16,108 nt of DNA from Leptolyngbyaceae cyanobacterium CSSed165cm_216 (GTDB taxonomy: Bacteria; Cyanobacteriota; Cyanobacteriia; Phormidesmidales; Phormidesmidaceae), in contig SLIY01000157.1 of assembly GCA_007135385.1 (NCBI GenBank), forward strand, positions 1-16,108, given 5' to 3'. Below the pieces are notes generated by a model that did no database searches, was not told the origin of the DNA, and was given only the letters and a program-made list of their open reading frames with translations. Numbering within the stretch: the stretch's first letter is position 1; each line of letters starts with the position of its first letter. The translations under genes and the position numbers were made by a program. Below, one piece after another: positions 6,610 to 14,853 of the stretch.

Positions 6610-6624
6610 TCTACTCTGAGTAGA
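6610..6624. promoter_or_regulatory. Inverted repeat, probable operator of the toxin-antitoxin pair
   Basis: TCTACTC-T-GAGTAGA is a perfect 7-bp inverted repeat around one central base. Its near edge is 20 bp upstream of the antitoxin ATG, where an autoregulating antitoxin would be expected to bind. Function is inferred from symmetry and position only. Confidence 0.45.
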
Positions 6625-6857
6625 ACGCCTGCTCTTTATCAGTAGTGTAGATGCAGTTTTTGATGACTATGGAGTTGATTGGCGCTGGTAAGTCCCATGT
6701 TTTTGCATAGCGAAAAAGTGGGATAGGTGCTCAAGACGGTCTCCAGGTTGGCTGGCTCTCGCTCCGGCAACTGCCGTTCGTACCCTAAGGCTTGGTTTAG
6801 TACTCGGGACCGATCGTGGAAAGGTGATCAACCCGTTAAAATTGATAGGGTCTGCCC

Positions 6858-8801
6858 ATGTCTTTTACCACCCCCATGGTTTCACCCGGTTCCGTTGACT
6901 TTCTCGATGAATATGATGTTGTGGTCGTAGGAGCCGGTCACTCCGGCTGCGAAGCCGCCTTGGCCTCCGCTCGCCTGGGCTGTCGCACCCTAATGATCAC
7001 CCTCAACCTGGACAAAATTGCCTGGCAGCCCTGCAATCCGGCCGTGGGTGGCCCCGCCAAGTCCCAGCTGACCCACGAGGTGGATGCCCTGGGGGGTGAG
7101 ATTGGCAAAATGGCCGATCGCACCTATCTGCAAAAACGCATTCTCAACAATTCCCGCGGCCCGGCGGTGTGGGCCTTGCGCGCCCAAACCGACAAGCGGG
7201 AATATGCCTCGGTGATGAAAACCATCGTCGAGAACCAGGAAAACTTGACCATCCGGGAGGGCATGGTCACCGACCTGGTGCTGGGGCCAAACGATCAGGT
7301 GGTGGGGGTTGAAACCTACTTTGGGGTGGCCTTTCGCTGTCAGGCGGTAATTTTGACCACCGGTACTTTTTTGGGCGGCACCATTTGGATTGGCAACAAG
7401 TCCATGGCCGCCGGGCGAGCGGGGGAATTCGCGGCCACCGGCCTCACCGACACTCTGAACCGCCTCGGGTTTGAAACCGGGCGGCTCAAAACCGGCACCC
7501 CGGCCCGGGTGGATCGCCGTTCGATTAATTTTGAGGTGCTGGAGCCCCAGCCCGGCGACGAAGATGTGCGCTGGTTTAGCTTTGACCCGGAGGTCTGGGT
7601 TGAGCGGGAGCAAATGCCCTGTCACCTGACCCGCACCACCGCCGCCACCCATCGACTGATTCAAGATAATCTGCACCTGTCGCCGATCTATGGCGGCTGG
7701 GTCGAGTCAAAAGGTCCCCGCTATTGCCCCAGCATTGAGGACAAAATTGTTCGCTTTGCCGACAAAGAGAGCCACCAAATTTTTCTGGAACCGGAAGGCC
7801 GCGACATCCCCGAAATCTATGTGCAGGGGTTTTCTACGGGCCTGCCCGAGCAGTTGCAGTTGGCCATGTTGCGCACCCTGCCTGGCCTGGAGCACTGCGC
7901 CATGCTACGTCCGGCCTATGCCGTGGAATATGACTATCTGCCCGCCACCCAGTGCTACCCGACGATGATGACCAAGCGGGTGCCGGGGCTGTTCTGTGCC
8001 GGGCAGATTAACGGCACCACTGGCTATGAAGAGGCCGCCGCCCAGGGGTTTGTGGCGGGGGTTAACGCCGCCCGGTTGGTGCAGGGCCAAGAAATGCTGG
8101 TGTTTCCCCGGGAGCACAGCTACATCGGCACCCTGCTAGATGATCTGTGTACCAAGGATCTGCGGGAGCCCTACCGGATGCTGACCTCCCGCTCCGAGTA
8201 CCGACTCTTGCTGCGCTCAGACAATGCCGACCAACGGCTGACTCCCCTGGGGCGCGACATTGGCCTGATTGACGATCGCCGCTGGGCTATCTTTACCCGC
8301 AAATATGCCAACATTGCTGCCGAAAAAGAACGGTTGCACAGTACCCGGGTCAAAGAACATGACCCCCTAGGCCAACGGATTGCCGCCGACACCGATCAGC
8401 GAATCAAAGGCTCCATTACCCTGGCGGACCTGCTGCGGCGTCCTGGCTTTCACTACGCGGATCTGACCCGCTATGGCCTGGGCAATCTCGAACTCTTACG
8501 GGAAGAAGCCGAAGGGGCCGAAATTGACATCAAATATTCCGGCTACATCCAGCGGCAGCAAAACCAAATTGACCAACTGGCCAAAAATGCCAACCGCAAG
8601 TTGCCAGAATCTCTGGACTACATGGCCATTGACACCCTGTCCAAAGAGGCCCGAGAAAAGCTGAATCAGATCAAACCCTTGACCATCGGCCAGGCCTCCC
8701 GGATTGGCGGCGTCAACCCCGCTGATGTAAATGCCCTGTTGGTATATTTAGAGATTCAGTCACGACAGAGGGCTGTGGCTCAACCGATCGCGACTGGCTG
8801 A
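6858..8801 (+). CDS. mnmG: tRNA uridine-5-carboxymethylaminomethyl modification enzyme MnmG (GidA)
   Basis: This 647-residue FAD enzyme works with MnmE to add the (carboxymethyl)aminomethyl group at C5 of the wobble uridine U34 in certain tRNAs, aiding accurate decoding. The N-terminal dinucleotide-binding loop is VVVGAGHSG (22-30), followed by NPAVGGPAKSQLTHEVDALGG (60-80), GRLKTGTPARV, the signature GPRYCPSIEDK, and AGQINGTTGYEEAAAQG near the second FAD region. The C-terminal helical part that contacts MnmE and tRNA is complete (KYSGYIQRQQNQI, IGGVNPADVNALLVYLE). The length is normal. The ATG at 6858 gives a short N-terminal extension; Met7 (6876) is an alternative start. The 267 bp between the antitoxin start and this gene show no other gene. 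Its 3' end overlaps the convergent subtilase by 22 bp. Confidence 0.96.
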   Translation: MSFTTPMVSPGSVDFLDEYDVVVVGAGHSGCEAALASARLGCRTLMITLNLDKIAWQPCNPAVGGPAKSQLTHEVDALGGEIGKMADRTYLQKRILNNSRGPAVWALRAQTDKREYASVMKTIVENQENLTIREGMVTDLVLGPNDQVVGVETYFGVAFRCQAVILTTGTFLGGTIWIGNKSMAAGRAGEFAATGLTDTLNRLGFETGRLKTGTPARVDRRSINFEVLEPQPGDEDVRWFSFDPEVWVEREQMPCHLTRTTAATHRLIQDNLHLSPIYGGWVESKGPRYCPSIEDKIVRFADKESHQIFLEPEGRDIPEIYVQGFSTGLPEQLQLAMLRTLPGLEHCAMLRPAYAVEYDYLPATQCYPTMMTKRVPGLFCAGQINGTTGYEEAAAQGFVAGVNAARLVQGQEMLVFPREHSYIGTLLDDLCTKDLREPYRMLTSRSEYRLLLRSDNADQRLTPLGRDIGLIDDRRWAIFTRKYANIAAEKERLHSTRVKEHDPLGQRIAADTDQRIKGSITLADLLRRPGFHYADLTRYGLGNLELLREEAEGAEIDIKYSGYIQRQQNQIDQLAKNANRKLPESLDYMAIDTLSKEAREKLNQIKPLTIGQASRIGGVNPADVNALLVYLEIQSRQRAVAQPIATG

Positions 8802-10888
8802 CCCAGTGGAGACGGCTCAACCCTGTCCACAAGACCCGGTGCAGGGGCAGTACTACCCTGTAGGGGGCTCCAGTGGCTGACCGGGTTAGCCAGGGCCAGG
8901 GCGCGCCGCACCGCCGCATCGGCATTAACCAGGCCGCTGCCATACTCAACGGCATCCCCCAGATCGTAGGCGGTGCTGGTCATAATCTGCCTCACTTGGG
9001 TGGCCCCTAAGCTAGGGTCAATGCTCCACACCAGGGAGGCAACGCCAGTGATGTGGGGCACAGCCGCAGAGGTGCCCAGAAAGGTGGGATTGTGGCCAAA
9101 GATAATCTCCCCTTCTGCATTCGCGATCGCCTGGGTGGTGATCACCTCTGATGGTGCCATCAGGGTTAGGCCGTCGCCAAAATTCGACCCATAGAAATTA
9201 TCGTAGGCAATGCGGGTACCCGGTTCGGTGGGGTTACCAAAGACATCGCTAAGGCCCCACACAGCTCCCCCAGCGATCACATTGTCATAGAGGGTGGCTA
9301 GGCTGGCCGGGTAGCTGAGGCGATCCACCCCGTCATTGCCTGTGGCCACCACAAATAGAGCACTATCTTGGGTTTGGGCAATTAACGTTTCCAGTTCAGG
9401 GATTGCCCCCAGCGCTGCCCCTGGGATCTCTAGACTCATATTAATAATCACAGGCCGCCCAGTATCGTTAGCCGTGGCCACTAGAATTTCGGACGCTTCC
9501 GTTAGGCTGATGCCATCGTCACCAAAGGTATTGATGTGCATGACCGGTGATACCCAGTCAATGCCACTCATACTCAGCGACGGAGCTATATCTGAGGCAG
9601 AGGCTGTCAGACCGCGATCGCTGTCCGCGGCAATAATCCCCTGCACACTGGTGCCATGGAAGCTGGCAATATCGTTTCTAGGGTCGACAAAGGTATCTTC
9701 GATATTGTTGGGAATGGTCAGGGTGGGCCGCAAATTGGGGTGGAAATTGCCATCGGCATCAACCGCTAAGCCCGTATCTTGAATCCCGATCAGCACCTCC
9801 GGCGAGCCCTGGGTAAACCGCCAGGCATTGTGAACCCCCAGCATATGCAGATTCCACTGGTCTAGAAACAGGGAGTCAGTGGGCACCACCGCCAGATCCA
9901 CCTGACTATCGGCAAAGGTAAGGCGATCGATACCTTCAAATAAAATATGACTACCATCGCTGAGAGTAATGGCATCAAACAACCGCAGACCATTACCAGG
10001 GTCGTAGAGCATACCCCCACCGTTGATGGTGGCCAGGTTCCAGTGGCTGACATCATCAATGGAGAACTGAGAGAGGTCAATCAGGTCGAAGGCCCCCTGG
10101 CCAAAGTCCACATTACCTTTCCCCGAAAATACGGTGTAGGCCGTGGCTGGGGCAAACTCAAACTGGTCAGCCCTCAAAGAACCTTTAATGTGGTCAATGC
10201 CCCCCAGGGGGCTGACCTCAATGCTGAGGGTGTGGTCCACTGGAGGGGTAGTGACTAAGGCGTAGTAGTCTCCAGCGGCAAGACTGTCAAGGCTGAGGCG
10301 GCCGGGGGAATCTGCGAACCAGATAGACTGCTCTAGCACCTGGTTCAATGAAGTGGGCGAATGATTAGCGGAAATACCTTCAAACAGCCACAGCTGGCTA
10401 TCTTCGCCTAACCCTTGAAGGCTGAGGTCAAAACGGCTGGGGCTATTGACCGTGAAGCGATAGGCCTGAAAGGGCAGGGTCGGATCGCCCCAGCCTGAAT
10501 AGGACCGGGGTCCCAGCAGGGTGCCCAGATCGTTGAGGCCAACCCCCCATTGAGGGCTCAGCCCAGTTACGCTGTCGCTGTCCAACGGCATGTCCCACTC
10601 ATCCCCTAGGTCCAGATCTGATAACCCCAGTTGGGTCAACCAGTCCCCTACCGTTATCATCCCTGCATCAGCAGAAGGAAGAAGCGATGGCAGGAACGAT
10701 GCGAGCCCGACATCACGTCCTGCTAAGTCCATCCAGGCCCTATTCAGACAGGTAGGCGCGGTGGACAGACCACCAGTAGACAGCGGGTCCGCGTCAGCCA
10801 GATTACCGACCATGTCTAGGGAGGTAGCCCCTAGCAGACTAGTCTCCCCATTTTGGGAAACGATCTCGGTGCCAATCACGGAAACCAT
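8780..10888 (-). CDS. Subtilisin-like serine protease (peptidase S8)
   Basis: A 702-residue protease with a complete S8 catalytic set: Asp371 in GIQDTG, His411 in FHGTSVQG, oxyanion Asn518 in VVATGNDG and Ser607 in GTSAAVPHITG. The catalytic domain occupies about 340-665. Before it lie an acidic N-terminal region (1-135) that I do not recognise, a beta-rich stretch at about 138-225 resembling a PPC-type domain (LPFQAYRFTV to AAGDYYALV), and a segment at 232-330 (DLIDLSQFSIDDV) similar in style to cyanobacterial surface proteins. No cleavable signal peptide is visible, so export might use a type I system or the enzyme may be intracellular. The ATG at 10888 has a GAGGAG ribosome site 7 nt upstream. 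The gene's last 22 bases are antisense to the end of mnmG. Confidence 0.92.
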   Translation of the reverse strand: MVSVIGTEIVSQNGETSLLGATSLDMVGNLADADPLSTGGLSTAPTCLNRAWMDLAGRDVGLASFLPSLLPSADAGMITVGDWLTQLGLSDLDLGDEWDMPLDSDSVTGLSPQWGVGLNDLGTLLGPRSYSGWGDPTLPFQAYRFTVNSPSRFDLSLQGLGEDSQLWLFEGISANHSPTSLNQVLEQSIWFADSPGRLSLDSLAAGDYYALVTTPPVDHTLSIEVSPLGGIDHIKGSLRADQFEFAPATAYTVFSGKGNVDFGQGAFDLIDLSQFSIDDVSHWNLATINGGGMLYDPGNGLRLFDAITLSDGSHILFEGIDRLTFADSQVDLAVVPTDSLFLDQWNLHMLGVHNAWRFTQGSPEVLIGIQDTGLAVDADGNFHPNLRPTLTIPNNIEDTFVDPRNDIASFHGTSVQGIIAADSDRGLTASASDIAPSLSMSGIDWVSPVMHINTFGDDGISLTEASEILVATANDTGRPVIINMSLEIPGAALGAIPELETLIAQTQDSALFVVATGNDGVDRLSYPASLATLYDNVIAGGAVWGLSDVFGNPTEPGTRIAYDNFYGSNFGDGLTLMAPSEVITTQAIANAEGEIIFGHNPTFLGTSAAVPHITGVASLVWSIDPSLGATQVRQIMTSTAYDLGDAVEYGSGLVNADAAVRRALALANPVSHWSPLQGSTAPAPGLVDRVEPSPLGQPVAIG

Positions 10889-11086
10889 GGTCGCATGCTC
10901 CTCGACGTGTTGTTAGCAGCCCTGCCTGGCTATGGCTACCACCAAGCGGATCTTGGGATATTAATCCCTGGCAGGGGGATAAACTGATACTACCCCTTTG
11001 TTAGATTCGATCCCCCCCTACTCCCAGGTTATTCACCTAGAACCTTCCAGCTAACCCTCGTGATCAGGCTACGCTGGCGCGCATGG

Positions 11087-11950
11087 CTACCGCAGCAGCT
11101 GATCGATCATGCGATTAGCCTGGGACTCGTAGCTGCCACCAAACAGGTTGAAGTGATTAATGATGTGATACAGATTGTAGAGGGTTTTGCGCGTCGCGTA
11201 GCCAAAATCTAGGGGGTAAGCGGCGTTATAAGCCTTGTAGAAGTCGGCGGGGAAGCGGCCAAACAACTCGGTCATGGCGATGTCAACTTCGCGATCGCCA
11301 AAATAAGTGGCCGGGTCCAAAATCACGGGCTCTCCGTCTTGGGTAACGGCGGCATTGCCGGACCATAGATCCCCATGCACCAGGGCGGGGCTGGGGGTGT
11401 GCCCGGCCAACAGATCAGGTAAGGCCATGAGTAATTCGTGTTGACGGGGAAAGTGGCCCCCGCGGCGACCCGCCAGGCGAAACTGGTGGCGGAGCCGGTG
11501 CTCCCGGTAAAAGTCGAGCCAGCTGTCGGTCCAGGGGTTGGGTTGGGGGGTATCGCCAATGGTGTTGTTTTGCCGCCAGCCAAACCCTTGGTCACTGGTG
11601 ACCCGATGCATGGCCGCCAGCGCCTCTCCCATGCGGTCCCAGGCACCGCTACCGCCACCGCTCAGGTCCAGCCATTCCATCACAATGTAGGCAGAGCCGT
11701 CGGCCGTCCCCCAGCAGATCGGTTTGGGTACCCGAATCGTCTGGCTATAGTACATGTCTTGCAAGCCCAGGGCTTCCGCTTCAAACATGGCCGCCTGGGT
11801 AGCCTGGTTCAACTTTAAAAAGAAGCGGCGATCGCCATCGGTAATCTGGTAGGCCTGGTTAATACAGCCGCCCCCCACCGACCGCCGGTCTTGAATGGAA
11901 AAGACCGTACCAGTTTTAGCGCTAATGTGTTGGGCGATCGCGGTCCACAT
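11087..11950 (-). CDS. Fructosamine kinase family protein (FN3K-like)
   Basis: A 287-residue cytosolic kinase of the fructosamine-3-kinase/aminoglycoside phosphotransferase fold. Family members phosphorylate sugar adducts on protein amines (ribulosamines or fructosamines), leading to their removal. It shows the glycine loop SVGGGCINQAY (24-34), the ATP-binding Lys46 in FFLKLN, EAEALGL with the helix-C Glu, the catalytic loop VHGDLWSGN (191-199, Asp194 as base) and the metal-binding Asp212 in ILDPATYFGDREVDIAM. It ends with the typical YHIINHFNLFGGSYESQA. The length is normal. It lies about 100 bp downstream of the M16 peptidase gene on the same strand and may be read with it. The ribosome site before the ATG at 11950 is weak, and two 14-bp direct repeats sit just upstream. 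Confidence 0.93.
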   Translation of the reverse strand: MWTAIAQHISAKTGTVFSIQDRRSVGGGCINQAYQITDGDRRFFLKLNQATQAAMFEAEALGLQDMYYSQTIRVPKPICWGTADGSAYIVMEWLDLSGGGSGAWDRMGEALAAMHRVTSDQGFGWRQNNTIGDTPQPNPWTDSWLDFYREHRLRHQFRLAGRRGGHFPRQHELLMALPDLLAGHTPSPALVHGDLWSGNAAVTQDGEPVILDPATYFGDREVDIAMTELFGRFPADFYKAYNAAYPLDFGYATRKTLYNLYHIINHFNLFGGSYESQANRMIDQLLR

Positions 11951-11960
11951 GCTCTCGACT

Positions 11961-11990
11961 ATCTCGAATCAGGGCCATCTCGAATCAGGG
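11961..11990. repeat. Direct repeat of 14 bp upstream of the fructosamine kinase gene
   Basis: ATCTCGAATCAGGG occurs at 11961-11974 and again at 11977-11990, a period of 16 bp. The pair lies 11-40 bp before the kinase ATG. It could be a slippage duplication or a tandem binding site; nothing here decides. Confidence 0.6.
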
Positions 11991-12050
11991 TCTTCTCCCA
12001 GGATAATCTGATGTCAGCCGCCACCGACTGTCCCCCCAGGAGGTGGAGAT

Positions 12051-13376
12051 TTAAGTGTCAGGACAAAGGGTCACCAACCCATAGGCCTCAGAGGATAGGT
12101 AGTGCTGGGCTGAAGTCAGCAAGTCAGACAGGTCTAACCGCTGAATATGGGTGGGATAGTGAATGCCATCGGCAATGTCGCCGGTCAGGGTGTGGTAAAA
12201 GCCGTAGAGCCCAGCCCGTTCGCTGGGAGTTTCGTTGGCAAAAATAAACCGGTTAGCCACCTGGGTCTTAACCCGACGCAGTTCTTCTGGCGTCACTGGC
12301 GCTTCAGCTAGGGTACGAATGTGGTCAGCGATCGCCGTTTCGACCACGGGTAAATGTTCCGGGGCCACCTTAGCTGACACCATAAACACCCCCTGATGGG
12401 CCAAGGTCATGTTGCTACAGCTAATACTCGATACCAGCTTACGGTCTTCCCGCAGATCCCGAACCAGCCGTGAAGTGCGCCCCCGGCCCAAAATCGACGC
12501 CAGCACATCTAGGGCATAGGTTTCCTCTAGGTCGGCCATTCCCGGTACCCGCCAGGTCATAATCAACCGGGCCTGAGTTAGGGATGGATCCGGGTGTATA
12601 GCCCGCTGTACCGCCGTAAATGGGGGTTCTAGGTCACAGGCCAGCAGGGACTGAAACTGGGCAATGGAGGGTTTAACCGGGGAAGCCTGGGTCTGGGTCC
12701 GTTGGGCCATAGCCTGTTCAAACCCTTCAGCCACGGTAGCCACCAGGGTTTCGACCGGCAAATTGCCTACGGCGACTGCGGTCATGTTTTGGGGTTGGTA
12801 CCAGGTGCTGTGAAACTCGCGCATTTGGTCCGGGGTTAGCACCTCAATCACGGCCGCTGGACCCAGTACGGGTCGTCGGTAGGGCAAACGGTCAAACACC
12901 ATCTCCATGGAGCGGGCATAGGTGCGCCGCTGGGGATTGTCCTCCGCCCGTCGAATTTCCTCCAAAATGACCGGACGCTCCCGCGCAAAGTCCTCATCGC
13001 TAATGCGGGGGTTCATCACCATCTGAATTTGCAAGGGAGCCAGGGCCGCAAAATCTTGGGGGGCAGCGGTGATGTAGTACTTGGTGTAGTCCTGGCTGGT
13101 GGCGGCGTTGGTTCTGGCCCCTCGCTCTTCAATCCGGCGTTCAAACTCACCGCAGGGTAACTCGTGGGTACCCTTGAAAATCATATGCTCCAAAAAATGG
13201 GCAATGCCGTTAATCGCATCACTTTCCACCGCCGACCCCACCCGCAGCCAAAGGCTGAGGTTCACCACATCTAAAGGCATTTGCTCGGCAATAATTGTCA
13301 GCCCGTTTGGCAGTCGGCGAATGGTGGGCGAAACCAGAAAAGAAGGGGGATCAACGGTCGCTGAGCGCAAAGCCAT
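12051..13376 (-). CDS. M16-family zinc metallopeptidase (processing-peptidase-like)
   Basis: A 441-residue M16B peptidase. The inverted zinc motif HFLEH (His60, Glu63, His64) and the distal Glu ligand in RPVILEEIRRAEDNPQ (about 140) are intact, so this is a catalytic and not a degenerate member. The second half has the partner domain with GRGRTSRLVRDLRE and the C-terminal NETPSERAGLYGFY stretch, which supplies the Arg/Tyr pair that orients substrate. Bacterial M16 enzymes degrade peptides or transit-peptide fragments; the substrate is not known here. I chose the ATG at 13376; a TTG two codons upstream (13382) is the alternative. No strong ribosome site is visible. Cyanobacteria often pair an active and an inactive M16 gene, but no second copy lies in the window. 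Confidence 0.93.
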   Translation of the reverse strand: MALRSATVDPPSFLVSPTIRRLPNGLTIIAEQMPLDVVNLSLWLRVGSAVESDAINGIAHFLEHMIFKGTHELPCGEFERRIEERGARTNAATSQDYTKYYITAAPQDFAALAPLQIQMVMNPRISDEDFARERPVILEEIRRAEDNPQRRTYARSMEMVFDRLPYRRPVLGPAAVIEVLTPDQMREFHSTWYQPQNMTAVAVGNLPVETLVATVAEGFEQAMAQRTQTQASPVKPSIAQFQSLLACDLEPPFTAVQRAIHPDPSLTQARLIMTWRVPGMADLEETYALDVLASILGRGRTSRLVRDLREDRKLVSSISCSNMTLAHQGVFMVSAKVAPEHLPVVETAIADHIRTLAEAPVTPEELRRVKTQVANRFIFANETPSERAGLYGFYHTLTGDIADGIHYPTHIQRLDLSDLLTSAQHYLSSEAYGLVTLCPDT

Positions 13377-13688
13377 AAACAAGCCAATAAATGATCTGGG
13401 GATATAAATGAGCTACCTCAACTATAGTAACGATTTGTCTCCGATGCTGACTGGTCCTGTTGGCATCTTGGGCTGCAACGCGCCGTTTGGGGAATGCTGC
13501 GATCGCAAAACTTTGTCAAGAATTTGGTCTATTCGCCGAAATTCCAGTAAATCTATGGGCCATCATCCTAAAAGTAGTGTAAATTTCGGGTATAAATCAA
13601 ATCCAAGTCCAGACCTAGAGTTCTGCCTGTGGGGAAACTTCAGCTCCCGGGCTGGACTAGGCATATGCTCTGTTCCGGGGAGGTACCC
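13377..13688. other. Divergent intergenic region between M16 peptidase and lysozyme genes
   Basis: About 310 bp that must contain both outward promoters. An AT-rich patch near 13403-13408 (TTTATATC on the minus strand) could serve the peptidase gene. GGGTATAAATC at 13588-13598 is a candidate -10 for the lysozyme gene, with no clear -35. Short open frames across this stretch have no recognisable protein character. One GCGATCGC palindrome lies at 13499. Confidence 0.4.
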
Positions 13689-14420
13689 ATGGCAACCTGG
13701 ATTAAAGAAACCGATATCGCGATTTACTTAATGCAGGGTGGCCACTGGATTTCGCGGATTACCAAGTACCCATCCCAAACTAACCCCAAAGAACAGGTGG
13801 CGAATATTAGTAGCATGCGTAATTGGTTCTTACGGGATGACTATCCCCGCGCCATGACGGTTTCCATCGGCACCGGTGCCCCTGAACCTAAGCCCATGCC
13901 TGCCGCTGCAACTGCAACTGCGGCGGCTCCTGCGACCCTAACCAGTGGGGGCAAGATTAATCCAGCGGGGCTCGACATTGTCAAGAGCTTTGAAGGGTTA
14001 CGCACAACCGCCTACCCAGATCCAGGCACTGGCGGAGACCCCTGGACGATTGGCTATGGCCATACCGCTGCCGCTGGTCCTCCAGAGGTTTACCCGGGTC
14101 TGAAGATTACCAAAGCCCAGGCGGAAGAAATCTTGCAGCGGGATTTGAATCAATATGAACAGGCGGTGACCGCTGCGGTGACCCGCTCTGCCACCAGCGA
14201 TCAATTTTCGGCGATGGTGTCGTTTACCTTTAATGTCGGTCCCAGCGCCTTCCGTGATTCGACGTTGCTCAAGAAACACAACGCCGGCGACTTTGCCGGG
14301 GCGGCCAATGAATTTTTGCGTTGGGTCTACGCTGGCGGCAATGTGATGCCTGGCTTGCAGCGTCGCCGCAAGGCGGAACGTGCCCTTTACCTGAGTCAAG
14401 ATTACCATCAGTTTATGTAA
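13689..14420 (+). CDS. GH24 (T4/P21-type) lysozyme with unrecognised N-terminal domain
   Basis: A 243-residue muramidase expected to cleave the MurNAc-GlcNAc bond of peptidoglycan. The GH24 domain spans about 93-237 and holds the catalytic triad Glu102 (SFEGLRTTAYPD), Asp111 and Thr120 (PWTIGYGHT). Conserved DQFSAMVSFTFNVG (171-184) and MPGLQRRRKAERALYL follow. A three-residue insertion lies between Asp111 and Thr120. Residues 1-60 (TWIKETDIAIYLMQGGHWISRI) form a small domain I do not recognise, joined by an Ala/Pro/Thr linker (62-85). No signal peptide is seen. I chose ATG 13689 because GGGGAGG lies 7 nt upstream; an in-frame ATG at 13629 lacks a ribosome site. No phage genes lie nearby, so it is either an isolated phage-derived gene or a host lysozyme. 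Confidence 0.9.
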   Translation: MATWIKETDIAIYLMQGGHWISRITKYPSQTNPKEQVANISSMRNWFLRDDYPRAMTVSIGTGAPEPKPMPAAATATAAAPATLTSGGKINPAGLDIVKSFEGLRTTAYPDPGTGGDPWTIGYGHTAAAGPPEVYPGLKITKAQAEEILQRDLNQYEQAVTAAVTRSATSDQFSAMVSFTFNVGPSAFRDSTLLKKHNAGDFAGAANEFLRWVYAGGNVMPGLQRRRKAERALYLSQDYHQFM

Positions 14421-14853
14421 CACTTTATGTGACACCGGTTGATCACCAGGGTGGCAGCGTTGCTGAATTGAAGAGTGAACCTTCAAAAACAACAGCTTGG
14501 CGTGGCCCCCTTGTCTGGTGTGCCCGTCAGACGATCAGCCTTCCATTCGCCGGACTGGGGCAGCTCTTCTCCTACACAATTGAGGTTGGGGAGGGGCAAA
14601 TTATACCGACGCTAAATACCGGCGCTAAGCAACACCTAATACTGCCATGCTGTCCGGTCAATGGGCGATGTCATTCGCAAGCTTAAAGAGCTGTAAACCG
14701 TCGTCATCAATTCATCATCTAAGCTGGGAACACTAACTGTACAGTTTTGGATTTGGTTTATCTTCGATGGTTTGATGGTTTGACACTTAGCGACTGATAG
14801 GGCCAATGTCCGGCAACCTGAAATCCCCATTAAACTTCAGTCTATAGATTCTA
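14421..14853. other. Intergenic region without a recognisable gene
   Basis: About 430 bp between the lysozyme stop and the PAS sensor start. Open frames here are short and show no family character. An imperfect direct repeat TACC(G)(A/G)CGCTAA lies at 14604-14615 and 14617-14628, and GATGGTTT is repeated twice near 14766-14781. AAGCTTAAAGAGC and the AT-rich 14700-14765 could hold promoter elements for the downstream gene, but no clear -35/-10 pair stands out and no obvious terminator follows the lysozyme gene. Confidence 0.4.

Noticed and set aside
6640..6857. RNA gene or small ORF upstream of mnmG
   Set aside because: No tRNA-like fold could be drawn, and the only open frame (6727-6930) runs out of frame into mnmG without protein character.
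10955..10968. Small hairpin GGGAT-N4-ATCCC upstream of the subtilase
   Set aside because: A 5-bp stem is too short to separate from chance, and no promoter boxes line up with it.
13408..13731. A 107-residue open frame before the lysozyme
   Set aside because: It has no ribosome site or family features and overlaps the lysozyme N-terminus in another frame. The region is better read as a promoter region.
13629..14420. Prophage containing the lysozyme
   Set aside because: The flanking genes are an M16 peptidase and a PAS sensor. No structural, holin, integrase or attachment-site signals are seen.
14636..14830. A 64-residue minus-strand frame in the intergenic region
   Set aside because: Part of it comes from the short GATGGTTT repeat. 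It has no recognisable domain and no neighbouring gene on its strand.
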